From contig JANQFV010000005.1 in assembly GCA_028277645.1 (NCBI GenBank), forward strand, positions 46,663 through 110,662: a DNA stretch of 64,000 nt, written 5' to 3'. Positions 35,716 to 44,946 of this stretch are shown piece after piece. Both the position numbers and the translations under genes were made by a program. The DNA comes from Phycisphaerae bacterium. GTDB lineage: Bacteria > Planctomycetota > Phycisphaerae > UBA1845 > Fen-1342. Under the pieces are notes generated by a model. That model worked only from the letters and a program-made list of their open reading frames with translations, made no database searches and was not told the origin of the DNA. Numbering within the stretch: the stretch's first letter is position 1; every line of letters begins with the position of its first letter.

Positions 35716-36834
35716 CTAGATCCCTACTCCAGCTATCCACGCCGCGTTAACGACGATGTGCCCGATGAACTCGCGATCGTGCGAGTACACAATGTGGATC
35801 AGTCCGTCAGCCGCCTGAACCGCCGCGGGATACGAATATGCCCCATCACCATCCACCAGCGTGCGCGACGGATACCACGTTCGCCCGTCGTCCGCCGAGA
35901 TGGTGATCGCCAGCGGACGCCGGGCCGCGTTGCTATTGTTGTAAACCAATACGAGATTGCCATCTGACAGAAGCAACAGCGCGCTCGGGCTGGCGGGGTT
36001 CGGGAAGCCTGCGTCGAATGGCTCGGACCACGTCTGTCCGCGGTCGTCGGACGCCGCCACCCAGAGCCAGCCGCGGGCGGTGTTGCGCATCACGGTGAGC
36101 AGCCGGCCGCCGGCAAGCTGCATCATGGATGGTTGAATGTTCCGCGCGCTGACGCTGGTGGCGAACGATGAGCGCAGACTCCACGAATCGCCGTCACTCG
36201 ACGCGAAGAACAGCGATCGTTGGAGCAGATCGTCGTACGCCGGCAGCAGCAGCGTGCCGTCATCCAGCCGTACCGGCGGGAAGCGGACGTTGGATCCGAG
36301 TGGGCCAATGATAGTCTTCGGCGATGTCCAAGTCGCGCCGTTGTCGGACGAGCGCTGCACCTCGATGTGTGCCGTGCTCCAGCCGGTGCCGGGGACGACG
36401 GCCTGAAACAGCCAGACGTCGGTACCCTCGCTGTACAAAACGGGATTGCCGTCCGCCTCAGGCCGGTCGATGTGCAGTTGCGGCGCGATCCACGCTTGCG
36501 CATCGGCGGGTCTACGCGCCGTGTAGATCGCTGCCCCGCCCAGTTCGTCTGATCCAACATATGAGTACCACGCGGCAAGGAGCGAATCATCGGGCAGTGT
36601 AGTGATCGTCGGCGCGTGGTGGCCGATTCGGCCCTGCAGCCTGTCAAAGATCACGCCGGCCTCAAAAATCGGCTGGCCAGTAGACGCTACTACTGTTGCT
36701 GGCTCGGTGACGTTGAACGACACGTCTAGTTTGGCGTACGAAGGCTGTCCGACATTTCCCGGACAGCCGCCGACGGTTAGCGCCAGCAACGTCGACGTGA
36801 TTACGATGGTCGCGCGGCCGCTCTCTGCGTACAT
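35716..36834 (-). CDS. Sialidase-like (BNR/Asp-box) lipoprotein
   Basis: The 372-residue lipoprotein has lipobox LTVGGC (Cys24). A six-bladed beta-propeller is suggested by four Asp-box motifs: SSDNGATW, SSDGDSW, SDDRGQTW and SADDGRTW. RFPPVRLDDGTLLLPAYDD and QPSMMQLAGGRLL are typical of the exo-sialidase superfamily (GH33/BNR_2-like proteins). Whether it is a true sialidase is uncertain, because the Arg triad cannot be assigned confidently by eye. It could cleave sialic-acid-like or other acidic sugars at the cell surface. It is upstream of tetR on the same strand, with 143 bp and the operator between them. Confidence 0.75.
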   Translation of the reverse strand: MYAESGRATIVITSTLLALTVGGCPGNVGQPSYAKLDVSFNVTEPATVVASTGQPIFEAGVIFDRLQGRIGHHAPTITTLPDDSLLAAWYSYVGSDELGGAAIYTARRPADAQAWIAPQLHIDRPEADGNPVLYSEGTDVWLFQAVVPGTGWSTAHIEVQRSSDNGATWTSPKTIIGPLGSNVRFPPVRLDDGTLLLPAYDDLLQRSLFFASSDGDSWSLRSSFATSVSARNIQPSMMQLAGGRLLTVMRNTARGWLWVAASDDRGQTWSEPFDAGFPNPASPSALLLLSDGNLVLVYNNSNAARRPLAITISADDGRTWYPSRTLVDGDGAYSYPAAVQAADGLIHIVYSHDREFIGHIVVNAAWIAGVGI

Positions 36835-36952
36835 ACCGGCATGCTACCGGATTCGCGGGCCACGCGCTGCGAGCAAATGAACGTTGCGGCGTGCGGGCGA
36901 TGCGTCCACAATGCTCGCCCAAGTCACCGTACTCCCGCGCGGAGCAGTTTGA

Positions 36953-38734
36953 ATGACCACACACGAGCACGACAGCTCGCCAGACGCCGCCAGTGCGGCG
37001 CACGAGTACCACCTGCCGATCGACGGTTTTGAGGGCTCACCCGAGGAGATCGAGCGGCAATGGTATCTGCAGTGCTACCAAGGCCGCGGCGACTCGATGC
37101 TGCAACTGACCTGGCGGGCCGTGCTGATGGGCTCGGTGCTGGGCGGCGTGCTCTCGCTGACCAACATCTACATCGGGCTCAAGGCCGGCTGGGCGTTTGG
37201 CGTAGCGATCACCGCCTGCATTCTGTCGTACGCGATCTGGACGTCGTTCTACCGCGTCGGCCTCGTGCGTACGAAGATGACGATCCTCGAAAACAACTGC
37301 ATGCAGTCGACCGCAAGCTCGGCCGGCTATTCCACCGGCGGTACGCTCGTGTCGGCTTTCTCCGCGTACCTGATGCTCGGCAATCCCGATCTCTCGATTC
37401 CGATCATGATGGGTTGGGTGTTCTTCCTGGCCGTGCTCGGCGTGACGATGGCCATTCCGATGAAGCGGCAGATGATCAACGTCGAGCAGCTTCGGTTTCC
37501 GACCGGCATTGCCGCCGCCGAGACGCTCAACGCGTTGCACTCGACCGGCACGCAAGGCATGCGCTCGGCGCGGGCATTGGCGATCGCAGGGGTTCTGGCC
37601 GCCATCAATCAGTTCTGGCTCGCTGGGTTAGCGCTGATCGACAAATGGAGCGGCACGGCGCTGGACGCGTCATCATTGTCCTTGTCGCGCTGGATCAATG
37701 CGTTTAACGAGAAGGTCTTCACACAGACATGGATGAACAGAACTGTTGATTTTCTTTGGGACCCGATCTTTCTGGCCGCCGGGGCGCTGGCCGGCTTTCG
37801 TGTATGCGCCAGCATGATACTGGGCGCCGTTACCTGCTGGATGATCTTCGTTCCGGCTATCCAAGACCACGGCCTGGCCGGTGAGGGATATCGCGAGCTG
37901 ATCCAGTGGACGCTGTGGGGCGGTGTGTCTTGCATGGTGACATCCGGACTCCTCGCATTCGCGATGCAGTGGAAGAGTGCGATGCGTGCGTTTCGCAGCT
38001 TCGGCCGTATGTTCGCGCGCGGCAGCACGAGTGATGACCCGATTCAAGCCGAACTCGACGCGATCGAAACGCCCGCGTCATGGTTCGTAGCGGGGCAGCT
38101 CGTCTCACTGATCGGACTCGCGTGGCTGGCGCACCTGACCTTTGGCATGCCGGTCTGGCAATCAACGCTGGCAGTCATCCTCTCGTTTGCCCTCTCGCTC
38201 GTGGCGTGTCGGGTGACCGGTGAGACCGACACGACGCCGGTCGGGGCGATGGGCAAGATCACACAGTTGATCTTCGGCGGTCTGAGCCCGGCCCGCACGC
38301 CTGCACCGGTCGATGTGACCAACGCGATGAACGTCAACCTGATGGCGGCGAACATCACCGCCGGCGCGGCTGGTTCGGCGGCGGACCTGCTCACGGACTT
38401 GAAGAGCGGCTATCTGCTCGGTGCGCATCCGCGCAAGCAGTTCATCGCGCAGTTTGCCGGCATCTTCGCGGGCACGTTGGTGACGGTCCTCGCATTCAAG
38501 GTGATCATCCCCAATCCAACAGTGCTCGGCTCCGACCAATTCCCCGCGCCCTCGGCCCAGGCCTGGAAAGCGGTGGCCGAGGCAATGAGCGTCGGCATCC
38601 AGAACCTGGAACCCCTGAAGGTATGGAGCATATGTATTGGAGGCGGCGTGGGCCTGCTGCTACCGCTGCTCGGGGTCATTCTCCCCAAGCAGCAGAAGTA
38701 TATGCCCTCGCCCGCGGCGATCGGCCTGGCATAG
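36953..38734 (+). CDS. OPT family oligopeptide transporter, ended early by an in-frame TAG
   Basis: The 593-residue polytopic protein belongs to the OPT family of proton-coupled peptide/metal-chelate importers: LTNIYIGLKAGWAFGVAITA, ENNCMQSTASSAGYSTGG and PMKRQMINVEQLRFPTGIAAAETL are its N-terminal blocks, and LLTDLKSGYLLGAHPRKQF is a conserved C-terminal-half block. It stops at TAG 38732-38734, just after PSPAAIGLA. The final two helices of the family are missing from this frame but are encoded directly after the TAG in the same frame (to 38956). It is therefore either a recent nonsense allele, a sequencing error or read-through. Without the last helices the protein is unlikely to fold normally. 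Confidence 0.85.
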   Translation: MTTHEHDSSPDAASAAHEYHLPIDGFEGSPEEIERQWYLQCYQGRGDSMLQLTWRAVLMGSVLGGVLSLTNIYIGLKAGWAFGVAITACILSYAIWTSFYRVGLVRTKMTILENNCMQSTASSAGYSTGGTLVSAFSAYLMLGNPDLSIPIMMGWVFFLAVLGVTMAIPMKRQMINVEQLRFPTGIAAAETLNALHSTGTQGMRSARALAIAGVLAAINQFWLAGLALIDKWSGTALDASSLSLSRWINAFNEKVFTQTWMNRTVDFLWDPIFLAAGALAGFRVCASMILGAVTCWMIFVPAIQDHGLAGEGYRELIQWTLWGGVSCMVTSGLLAFAMQWKSAMRAFRSFGRMFARGSTSDDPIQAELDAIETPASWFVAGQLVSLIGLAWLAHLTFGMPVWQSTLAVILSFALSLVACRVTGETDTTPVGAMGKITQLIFGGLSPARTPAPVDVTNAMNVNLMAANITAGAAGSAADLLTDLKSGYLLGAHPRKQFIAQFAGIFAGTLVTVLAFKVIIPNPTVLGSDQFPAPSAQAWKAVAEAMSVGIQNLEPLKVWSICIGGGVGLLLPLLGVILPKQQKYMPSPAAIGLA

Positions 38735-38956
38735 ACCTTTCACTGGCATTACAGCCTGCTGTTCTTCCTGGGATCGGTCATCGGGCTGGTCATCGAGAAG
38801 CGCCACGCGAAGTGGAAAGACGCCTACATGTTCCCCGTGGCGTCGGGGATCGTCGCCGGCGGCAGCCTGATGGGCGTAGCAATCGCAGCCGCCGACAACG
38901 GACCGGAGCTCGTCCGCACGATTTGGAATCAGATCTTCGGCGGAGCGGGCCCGTAG
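38735..38956 (+). pseudogene. In-frame C-terminal continuation of the OPT transporter after TAG
   Basis: The 73 codons after the TAG read TFHWHYSLLFFLGSVIGLV, then an EKR..KWKD loop, FPVASGIVAGGSLMGVAIAA and GAGP, ending at TAG 38954-38956. This matches the expected last two membrane helices of OPT transporters (mflGa...pvasGliaGesL pattern). No new start or ribosome binding site is visible, so it is not a separate gene. A one-base change of a sense codon such as TGG or CAG to TAG would explain it. Confidence 0.8.
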
Positions 38957-39019
38957 GCGAAGCACAACGCCAACATCAGGACGTTTCGGCGCCACTGCCC
39001 CACCCGTATACTCCGCGCG

Positions 39020-40096
39020 ATGGCGGCCGTGGCCCAACGCATACTGATCATCAAACCCAGCTCACTGGGCGACATCATTCACGCACTGCCGGTGCTGGCG
39101 GCGCTGCGTGCCGCGCAGCCCGACGCGCACATCGCGTGGCTGACGAGCACGTCGTTCGTGTCGCTGCTTGACGGCCACCCGCTGCTCGACGAGGTAATCC
39201 CGTTCGACCGGCGGCACTATGGGCGCATGCTGCGGAGCCCACGGGCCTCGCTCGACTTCGCGAAGTTTGTGCGCGAGCTGCGTAGTCGCCGATTCGATGT
39301 TGTGCTCGACTTGCAGGGGCTGTTTCGCAGCGGGTTTCTCACGTATGCCAGCGGAGCGCGGGTGCGCGTCGGCTTCGCCCACGCGCGTGAGTTCGCGCCA
39401 CGTTTCTACACACAGTGCGTGCGTTGTCCGGAACAACTAGAGCACGCAGTCGACAAGAACATACACCTCGCGCGGGAGTTTGGGCTCGTGCTGGAAAGAC
39501 CGTCGTTCCCGCTCGGCCTGCGCGACGCCGAGCTGAACGCTGCCCGGGCGCTCCTGTGCCAACGCCGGGACGAGGCCGTCACACGTTTCGTGGCCGTCAT
39601 CCCCGGCACGCGCTGGGTCACGAAACAATGGCGCATGGAGCGCCTGGTCGAAGTAATCAACGGGCTGGACTCCGACGGACTCGGCCCGTGTGTGCTGCTG
39701 GGCAGCCCGGCGGACCGCGCGGCGACCGATCAAATTATCGCGGACGTTGGCATGCCCGTAATCGATCTCGTTGGAAGAACGTCATTACGAGAGTTGGCCG
39801 CCCTGCTCGCGTTAGCGGACGCAGTGCTCTGTCACGACTCCGGGCCAATGCACATCGCCGCCGCTTTGAACAAACCACTTGTTGCAATCTTCGGCCCGAC
39901 GAATCCGGCCCGCACGGGGCCGTACAGCGACACGGCCCGAGTCGTCACGCTCGACCTCGAGTGTGCCCCTTGTTATCGGCGGCAATGCCCGCTGGCGCAC
40001 CACCGCTGCATGCAGGATCTGTCGGCCGAAACCGTTTTGCGCCACGTCCGAGAAATCATCTCCGCGTCACAACCGCAATCCAATTCGCATACTTGA
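39020..40096 (+). CDS. Glycosyltransferase family 9 (LPS heptosyltransferase-like)
   Basis: The 358-residue GT-B enzyme starts ILIIKPSSLGDIIHALPVLAAL, the acceptor-side motif of heptosyltransferases I/II. It contains VLDLQGLFRSGFLTYASGA and VIPGTRWVTKQW, and in the C-terminal donor domain VDLVGRTSLRELAALLALADAVLCHDSGPMHIAAAL and IFGPTNPARTGPY, the ADP-heptose-binding region of the family. It probably adds a heptose-like sugar to the LPS core in the cytosol, consistent with lptB and the PagL-like protein nearby. Four Cys in CAPCYRRQCPLAHHRC near the C-terminus form a cluster found in many GT9 members. Confidence 0.88.
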   Translation: MAAVAQRILIIKPSSLGDIIHALPVLAALRAAQPDAHIAWLTSTSFVSLLDGHPLLDEVIPFDRRHYGRMLRSPRASLDFAKFVRELRSRRFDVVLDLQGLFRSGFLTYASGARVRVGFAHAREFAPRFYTQCVRCPEQLEHAVDKNIHLAREFGLVLERPSFPLGLRDAELNAARALLCQRRDEAVTRFVAVIPGTRWVTKQWRMERLVEVINGLDSDGLGPCVLLGSPADRAATDQIIADVGMPVIDLVGRTSLRELAALLALADAVLCHDSGPMHIAAALNKPLVAIFGPTNPARTGPYSDTARVVTLDLECAPCYRRQCPLAHHRCMQDLSAETVLRHVREIISASQPQSNSHT

Positions 40097-40204
40097 AACC
40101 GCGGGCCGATTTCAAGCAGCACCTGCGAACTGCCGACCCGATAAGCAAGGTACCCATGCGCCGCCGGCGTGCCGCTGGCCGGGTGCTGTTTTGGAGCAAT
40201 TGCC

Positions 40205-41719
40205 ATGTTGTCTCGCCGCTCGAAACTGACGTTGCTGCTTGTGCTTACGCCCCTTGTCATCGCAGTACCAAGCTGTGCGCCGGAGTACCGCCCGTGGTGG
40301 CTCGGCGGCACTGGGCAGAAGGCCAGCCTCTTCTCCGACATCCTCGGTGCGACGTTCAGCGAGGAGCTCCTCGATGCGCGCACCTTTACCGACGGACACG
40401 CCGTCACCACGGTTACACACTACGTGGATGACATGGACCGCCGGCGCGTCGCCGTCGATTTTAATGGCGACGGAAAGGTCGATCCGGTCACGGCGTATGG
40501 CGACAAGATCGGCGTGATGCAGATCATGATGAGCCAGGGCGGCGCGGATTCCACGGAGTTCCTGAGCCTCTCGCTCGATGGCGGTGACAACGCGTGGTTT
40601 GCACTGCTCGACGTCGCGGTGGGCGACATTGACGGCGACGGTCGCTTCGACCTGATCGGGGCGTCGCGCGACGGCGTGATCTACTTGCGTCATCCGCCGC
40701 GGCCGTACCAGACCGAAGACCTCCGCTATTGGGGGGCTGCCAGCGGTGATCTGGAGATCATCGCCGGCACGGACGAGACGCTAACCGCTGACGAGCAGTT
40801 GGCGATCATCACGCAGGCGGTTGGCCCCGGTGCGAACCTGGACAACTACACAATCACGATCGAGCAAGGTTACACGAACGTCGAGATCGGCGACCTGAAC
40901 AACGACGGTTTCAACGACATCGTCGCGTCGCGCCGTCTGCGCATCAATCTCGAGCCGGCCCCCGACAAGAACGTCGAACCGCTGCTGATCGTGGCGGGTT
41001 CGCTCCAGGTACTGCTGAACCCCGGCGCGGCGCAGACCGGCGAGGGATGGTCCACGACGATCGTCAGTCAGCACGAGCGTCACAGCGCCTTCGACCGCGA
41101 AGGTGCGCAGGGCATCTGGCTGCACGACCTCGACGGCGATGGCGACCTCGACATTGTCTCGGCTGCCGAGGATGACCTCAACGCGCAGGTGGCGTGGTTC
41201 GAGAATCCCGGTGGGCCCGGTCCGTTCGACCCGAGCGCGGGCTGGACGCAGTACCGCGTGGGCAGCCTGCGCGCCGCAGTCGCGCTGGACGTCGCCGACC
41301 TGACGCTGGACGGACAGGTCGACATCGTCGCGGTGAGTGCCGAGGCATATGAGGCCCGGCTTTTCGTGCAGCCGAACACCGGCCCGAAACGCGAGTACGA
41401 TTGGGATACCGCGACGATCATTACCTTCGAAAACTTCCAGCCGTTTGATGTAAAGGCACTCGACGTCGACAACGACGCCGAGCTCGAGCTGGTTATCGGT
41501 GCCAGTGAGGGTGCCATCCGCTACTTCGATTCGCCGGAAAATCCCATGGACGTGTGGGAAGGCACGGTCGCAGCCACGATTAACCCGCCGGGCGACGTTG
41601 GCCTGTTGGGCTACGGCGACGTGGACGGCGATCTCGATCTGGACCTTATCGCGGTGGTCAACGGTCAGGACGCCAACGACGACCGCCTGATCTGGATACG
41701 CAACGAGCTGCTGCGGTAG
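40205..41719 (+). CDS. Exported FG-GAP/VCBS-repeat beta-propeller protein, probable lipoprotein
   Basis: The 504-residue protein has a signal peptide ending VPSC, a plausible lipobox. The mature part is a series of FG-GAP/VCBS-type repeats with calcium-binding loops: DFNGDGKVDPV, DIDGDGRFDLI, DLNNDGFNDIV, DLDGDGDLDIV, DLTLDGQVDIV, DVDNDAELELV and DVDGDLDLDLI. About seven blades are expected, as in integrin-like propellers; each loop should bind Ca2+. No enzyme motif is visible, so binding or adhesion is the likely role. ATG 40205 begins the signal peptide; the frame opens twelve codons earlier. Confidence 0.8.
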   Translation: MLSRRSKLTLLLVLTPLVIAVPSCAPEYRPWWLGGTGQKASLFSDILGATFSEELLDARTFTDGHAVTTVTHYVDDMDRRRVAVDFNGDGKVDPVTAYGDKIGVMQIMMSQGGADSTEFLSLSLDGGDNAWFALLDVAVGDIDGDGRFDLIGASRDGVIYLRHPPRPYQTEDLRYWGAASGDLEIIAGTDETLTADEQLAIITQAVGPGANLDNYTITIEQGYTNVEIGDLNNDGFNDIVASRRLRINLEPAPDKNVEPLLIVAGSLQVLLNPGAAQTGEGWSTTIVSQHERHSAFDREGAQGIWLHDLDGDGDLDIVSAAEDDLNAQVAWFENPGGPGPFDPSAGWTQYRVGSLRAAVALDVADLTLDGQVDIVAVSAEAYEARLFVQPNTGPKREYDWDTATIITFENFQPFDVKALDVDNDAELELVIGASEGAIRYFDSPENPMDVWEGTVAATINPPGDVGLLGYGDVDGDLDLDLIAVVNGQDANDDRLIWIRNELLR

Positions 41720-41730
41720 GCAGCAAAAGT

Positions 41731-41752
41731 GCCACGATCTACCGGACGTGGC
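41731..41752 (+). terminator. Possible terminator hairpin after the FG-GAP gene
   Basis: GCCACG at 41731-41736 pairs with CGTGGC at 41747-41752. An outer GGCAG (41719-41723) can pair with CTGCC (41756-41760). It starts just after the stop codon. No U-run follows, so termination would be Rho-assisted or the hairpin is only structural. Confidence 0.4.
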
Positions 41753-41927
41753 CGCCTGCCGACCGTTGCGGAGATGAAGCGGACACGTGCGTTAGTCGAT
41801 GCAGTCACCAGGACCCGTTTTGAATACTTCGTGTAACGGGTTGAACGCCGCGCTGACGGAGTTTGGTGCGGGTCAATCGGAAAACAACAGATCCCGGGTT
41901 TCGGGGTCGAGGTTGGAGACCGCCGTC

Positions 41928-43529
41928 ATGCAAGCCATTGGAACGAACCGCTCGCACTGGATGCTCGTGGCCGGCGTAATCGCCGTTCTGGCCGCGCCTA
42001 CGGCGGCGCAGGATGCCGAGCTCGTCAAGCTGTACCAGCTCACGGAGTTGACCATCGAGGGCGGTGGCAACACGCGGGCGTACGCGCTGAATAACACAGG
42101 CCAGGTTATCGGCTACGCGGACGTTGAGGGCCTGCGGCACTCGGCACACTGGCACAACGAAGTGGCGACCGATCTGCACGGCACCGTACACTTCGAGCTC
42201 CAGCACCCATTGTTCGACCAGGACTACAGCGAGGCGTTCGATATCTCGGACGCCGACCAGGTCGTCGGTACGGCGCGTACGGCGATCAAGTGTGCTGAAG
42301 AGACGATCATCATCACGAACGCTTTTCTCCTGCGGCCGGCGGTCCTCACCGATCTGGCAACGCCCTACCCCGGCGACGCGCTGACCAACCTGCGTACGTT
42401 CGGCAATCTGTGCATCGCGTACGACAGCACGGCCACCGGTATCAGCAACGCGAATCACGTCGTCGGCTGGGCCGACCGCGAAGATGGGTCAATCCGCGCC
42501 TTCCTGGTCGTGCCGGACAGCGGTGATTTCTACCGTGACGTCCTGCCGCCGGCCGAAGATGACTTCGACTTTGACGGAGACGGTGTCAACGATCTCATGG
42601 TCGACCTCGGCACGCTCGCCGGTTCGGACCCCGTCAGCTCAGCGACCGCGGTGAATGACTTCGGTCAGGTCACCGGATACTCGTACACGATCGCAGCCAA
42701 CGGCCGCGCCGGGTATCACGCGTTCCTGATCACGCCGCTGGATACGGATGACGACACTGTCGGCGATACGTGGTTCGTGGGGGCCGGCGGCGTGAACACG
42801 CTGATGACGGACCTGCGGACGCTGGGCGGCGTGAACAGTTGGGGCCGTGACGTCAACAATGATGGCATCGTTGTTGGTGAGTCGGACGTCGCGACGGTCG
42901 ATGGCGAAGACCTCACGCACGCCTTCCGCTGGGAAGACGGGACGATGTTCGACCTCGGCACGCTGAATTCGGATGCGTCCGAGGGATTCAGCGCCGCGTC
43001 CGCTGTCAACAGCGACGGAATCATCGTCGGCTGGGCCGAGAACGATGAGCGCCAGCGCCGCGCCTTCGTCTACGAAGACGGTGAGATGCAGGACCTGAAC
43101 GACCTGCTGTACCTGTTCGACGATGAGGGTGTCGCGCAGTTCAGCTCGCTGGTGCTGACCGAGGCCCGCGACATCAATGACGACGGATCGATCGTCGGCT
43201 GGGGCACTGTCGGCGCGGGTGCGGGAGCCTCCACGCGCGGTTTCCTGCTGTCGCCCATCTGGGTCGACCCCGAAGAGCTCGAGGAGATGCAGGCCGACAC
43301 CATGAACGACGACAGCGAGGTCAACGGCGGCACCGGCGGCGATGCCTTCAGCTCGCCGTTGATTCCGGGCACGCCCGGCAACCTCGGCACGGCGGCCGTC
43401 ACAGACGGCGATCCGAACCAGCCGCAGACGGCACCGGTCGGCGCCCTGTGCGGCGCTGCGGCTCCCGCGCTACTGCCGCTGACGCTGCTGGGCATGATCT
43501 GCCTGCGCACGCGTCGCGTCTGGAGCTAG
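41928..43529 (+). CDS. Exported HAF-repeat protein with C-terminal membrane/sorting tail
   Basis: The 533-residue protein has a signal peptide (WMLVAGVIAVLAAPTAAQ). At least six HAF-type repeats follow, with the pattern [A/R]xxxNxxGxVxG(Y/W)(A/S)...HAF (for example AYALNNTGQVIGYAD, AVNDFGQVTGYSY, RDVNNDGIVVGESD, AVNSDGIIVGWAE and DINDDGSIVGWG). A negatively charged stretch then leads to a C-terminal hydrophobic helix preceded by LCGAA and followed by LRTRR. This tripartite tail resembles the Cys-Gly-helix-Arg sorting signals of exported proteins. GGAG 41915-41918 fits ATG 41928. It is probably surface-attached; function unknown. Confidence 0.78.
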   Translation: MQAIGTNRSHWMLVAGVIAVLAAPTAAQDAELVKLYQLTELTIEGGGNTRAYALNNTGQVIGYADVEGLRHSAHWHNEVATDLHGTVHFELQHPLFDQDYSEAFDISDADQVVGTARTAIKCAEETIIITNAFLLRPAVLTDLATPYPGDALTNLRTFGNLCIAYDSTATGISNANHVVGWADREDGSIRAFLVVPDSGDFYRDVLPPAEDDFDFDGDGVNDLMVDLGTLAGSDPVSSATAVNDFGQVTGYSYTIAANGRAGYHAFLITPLDTDDDTVGDTWFVGAGGVNTLMTDLRTLGGVNSWGRDVNNDGIVVGESDVATVDGEDLTHAFRWEDGTMFDLGTLNSDASEGFSAASAVNSDGIIVGWAENDERQRRAFVYEDGEMQDLNDLLYLFDDEGVAQFSSLVLTEARDINDDGSIVGWGTVGAGAGASTRGFLLSPIWVDPEELEEMQADTMNDDSEVNGGTGGDAFSSPLIPGTPGNLGTAAVTDGDPNQPQTAPVGALCGAAAPALLPLTLLGMICLRTRRVWS

Positions 43530-43552
43530 GAAAGCGAGCGGATCAACAACCG

Positions 43553-43597
43553 GAGCCCGAGGCGCAAGCGAGGCACCCTCGCTAGCGCTTCGGGTTC
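43553..43597. terminator. Long imperfect palindrome between convergent HAF gene and trpB
   Basis: The left arm (43553-43573, starting GAGCCCGAGGCGC) pairs with the right arm (43577-43597, ending CGCTTCGGGTTC) over 21 positions with two G-U wobbles and one mismatch; the loop is CAC. Such a stable hairpin between convergent genes can terminate both. Its sequence looks like a member of a dispersed intergenic repeat family. Confidence 0.65.
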
Positions 43598-43637
43598 TGT
43601 GCCTTGATCCCTCAATCTCCCACTCCCTCACCCCTTA

Positions 43638-44843
43638 TTACCCAATCTGCTCCCCGCGCAGCCGCGCCACCTCTACGCAATCTTTGTCGCCGCGGCCGCT
43701 CACATTGATCACGATGATCTGATCTGGTGACATTTGGCCGGCTACTTTGACGGCGTGGGCTACTGCGTGGGCGGTTTCTAACGCTGGGATTATCCCCTCA
43801 GTGCGCGAGAGTAGTTCGAAGGCTTCCAGGGCCTCTGTGTCGGTTGCGGCGACGTATTCGGCGCGGCCGGTGGCGTGCCATTGAGCGTGCTCGGGGCCTA
43901 CGCCGGGGTAGTCCAGGCCGGCGGAGACGGAGTGTACGGGCAGCGTCTGGCCGTCGTCGTCTTGCAGGACGACCGTGTGCATGCCGTGCAACACGCCGGG
44001 GCTGCCCTTGGCGAGTGTGGCTGCGTGGCGGTGACCGTCAACGCCCTCGCCGGCGGCTTCGACGCCGATGAGGCGCACACTCTCGTCCTCGACGAAGGGG
44101 TAGAAGATGCCCGCCGCGTTGCTGCCGCCGCCGACGCAGGCGATGACCGCATCGGGTAGACGTCCTTCGACGGCGAACACCTGCTCGCGCGTTTCGCGGC
44201 CGATGACAGCCTGGAAGTCGCGCACGAGCGTCGGAAACGGATGCGGCCCCATAACGGAGCCGATGCAGTAATGCGTGTTCTCGACGCTGGCCATCCAGTC
44301 GCGCATGGCTTCGTTGATCGCGTCTTTCAGTGTGCGCTGGCCACTCTCGACCGGAACGCACTGCGCGCCAAGCAGCCGCATGCGATAGACGTTCAAAGCC
44401 TGGCGACGGACGTCCTCGGCGCCCATGTAGACCACGCACTCCAGCCCAAGCACTGCGCAGGCCGTCGCGGTCGCGACGCCGTGCTGCCCCGCGCCGGTCT
44501 CGGCGATCACGCGTGGTTTGCCCATACGCTTGGTGAGCAGGGCCTGGCCGAGCGTGTTGTTGATCTTGTGCGCGCCGGTGTGGTTGAGGTCTTCGCGCTT
44601 GAGGTAGATTCGCGCCCCGCCGGCATGTTCGGTCAGCCGTCGGGCGAAGTACAGCGCGCTGGGTCGGCCGGCGTAGTCCCTCAGGTAGTCGCCCAGCTCA
44701 TCCCAGAACGCCGAGTCGTTCTTCGCGCGAGCGTACTCCTCGTCGAGTTGGCGGACGGCACCCATCAGGACTTCGGGCACGTACTGTCCGCCGAACGGTC
44801 CGAAGCGACCGACGTGCGGCGTCCTGGCGTTAGCGGTTGTCAC
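43638..44843 (-). CDS. trpB: Tryptophan synthase beta chain
   Basis: PLP enzyme that condenses indole with serine to make tryptophan. The 401-residue protein starts [19 protein letters not shown], has the Schiff-base Lys in HTGAHKINN (Lys93), [16 protein letters not shown], the phosphate-binding [10 protein letters not shown], and [12 protein letters not shown]. This is the standard TrpB1 type, which normally pairs with TrpA. GTG 44843 has GAGGAG eight bases upstream; a longer frame to 45113 overlaps the preceding gene and gives no sensible residues. No other trp gene is nearby, so the pathway is split up in this genome. Confidence 0.96.
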   Translation of the reverse strand: MTTANARTPHVGRFGPFGGQYVPEVLMGAVRQLDEEYARAKNDSAFWDELGDYLRDYAGRPSALYFARRLTEHAGGARIYLKREDLNHTGAHKINNTLGQALLTKRMGKPRVIAETGAGQHGVATATACAVLGLECVVYMGAEDVRRQALNVYRMRLLGAQCVPVESGQRTLKDAINEAMRDWMASVENTHYCIGSVMGPHPFPTLVRDFQAVIGRETREQVFAVEGRLPDAVIACVGGGSNAAGIFYPFVEDESVRLIGVEAAGEGVDGHRHAATLAKGSPGVLHGMHTVVLQDDDGQTLPVHSVSAGLDYPGVGPEHAQWHATGRAEYVAATDTEALEAFELLSRTEGIIPALETAHAVAHAVKVAGQMSPDQIIVINVSGRGDKDCVEVARLRGEQIG

Positions 44844-44901
44844 GATGCGGCTCCTCGTTTGCTCGCGATTGTGGGATTGTAGGGGCAATGATGTACAAGA
44901 C

Positions 44902-44929
44902 GTCGGCCGCCGGGGGCCGACGCTACGCG
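44902..44929. repeat. 28-bp palindromic repeat, copy A
   Basis: This element begins GTCGGCC and ends GGCCGACGCTACGCG, with a 7-bp inverted repeat. It lies in the gap between the GT39-TPR gene and trpB. A copy identical at 25 of 28 positions is at 48820-48847, also intergenic. The shared GCTAC tail is also found in the hairpin cluster at 47151-47248. Confidence 0.65.
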
Positions 44930-44946
44930 GCGCCTGGCCCGCTGCA

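Noticed and set aside
38732..38734. TAG in the OPT gene as pyrrolysine
   Set aside because: Nothing in the window suggests Pyl machinery and the position is within a helix-rich transporter end; nonsense mutation or read error is simpler.
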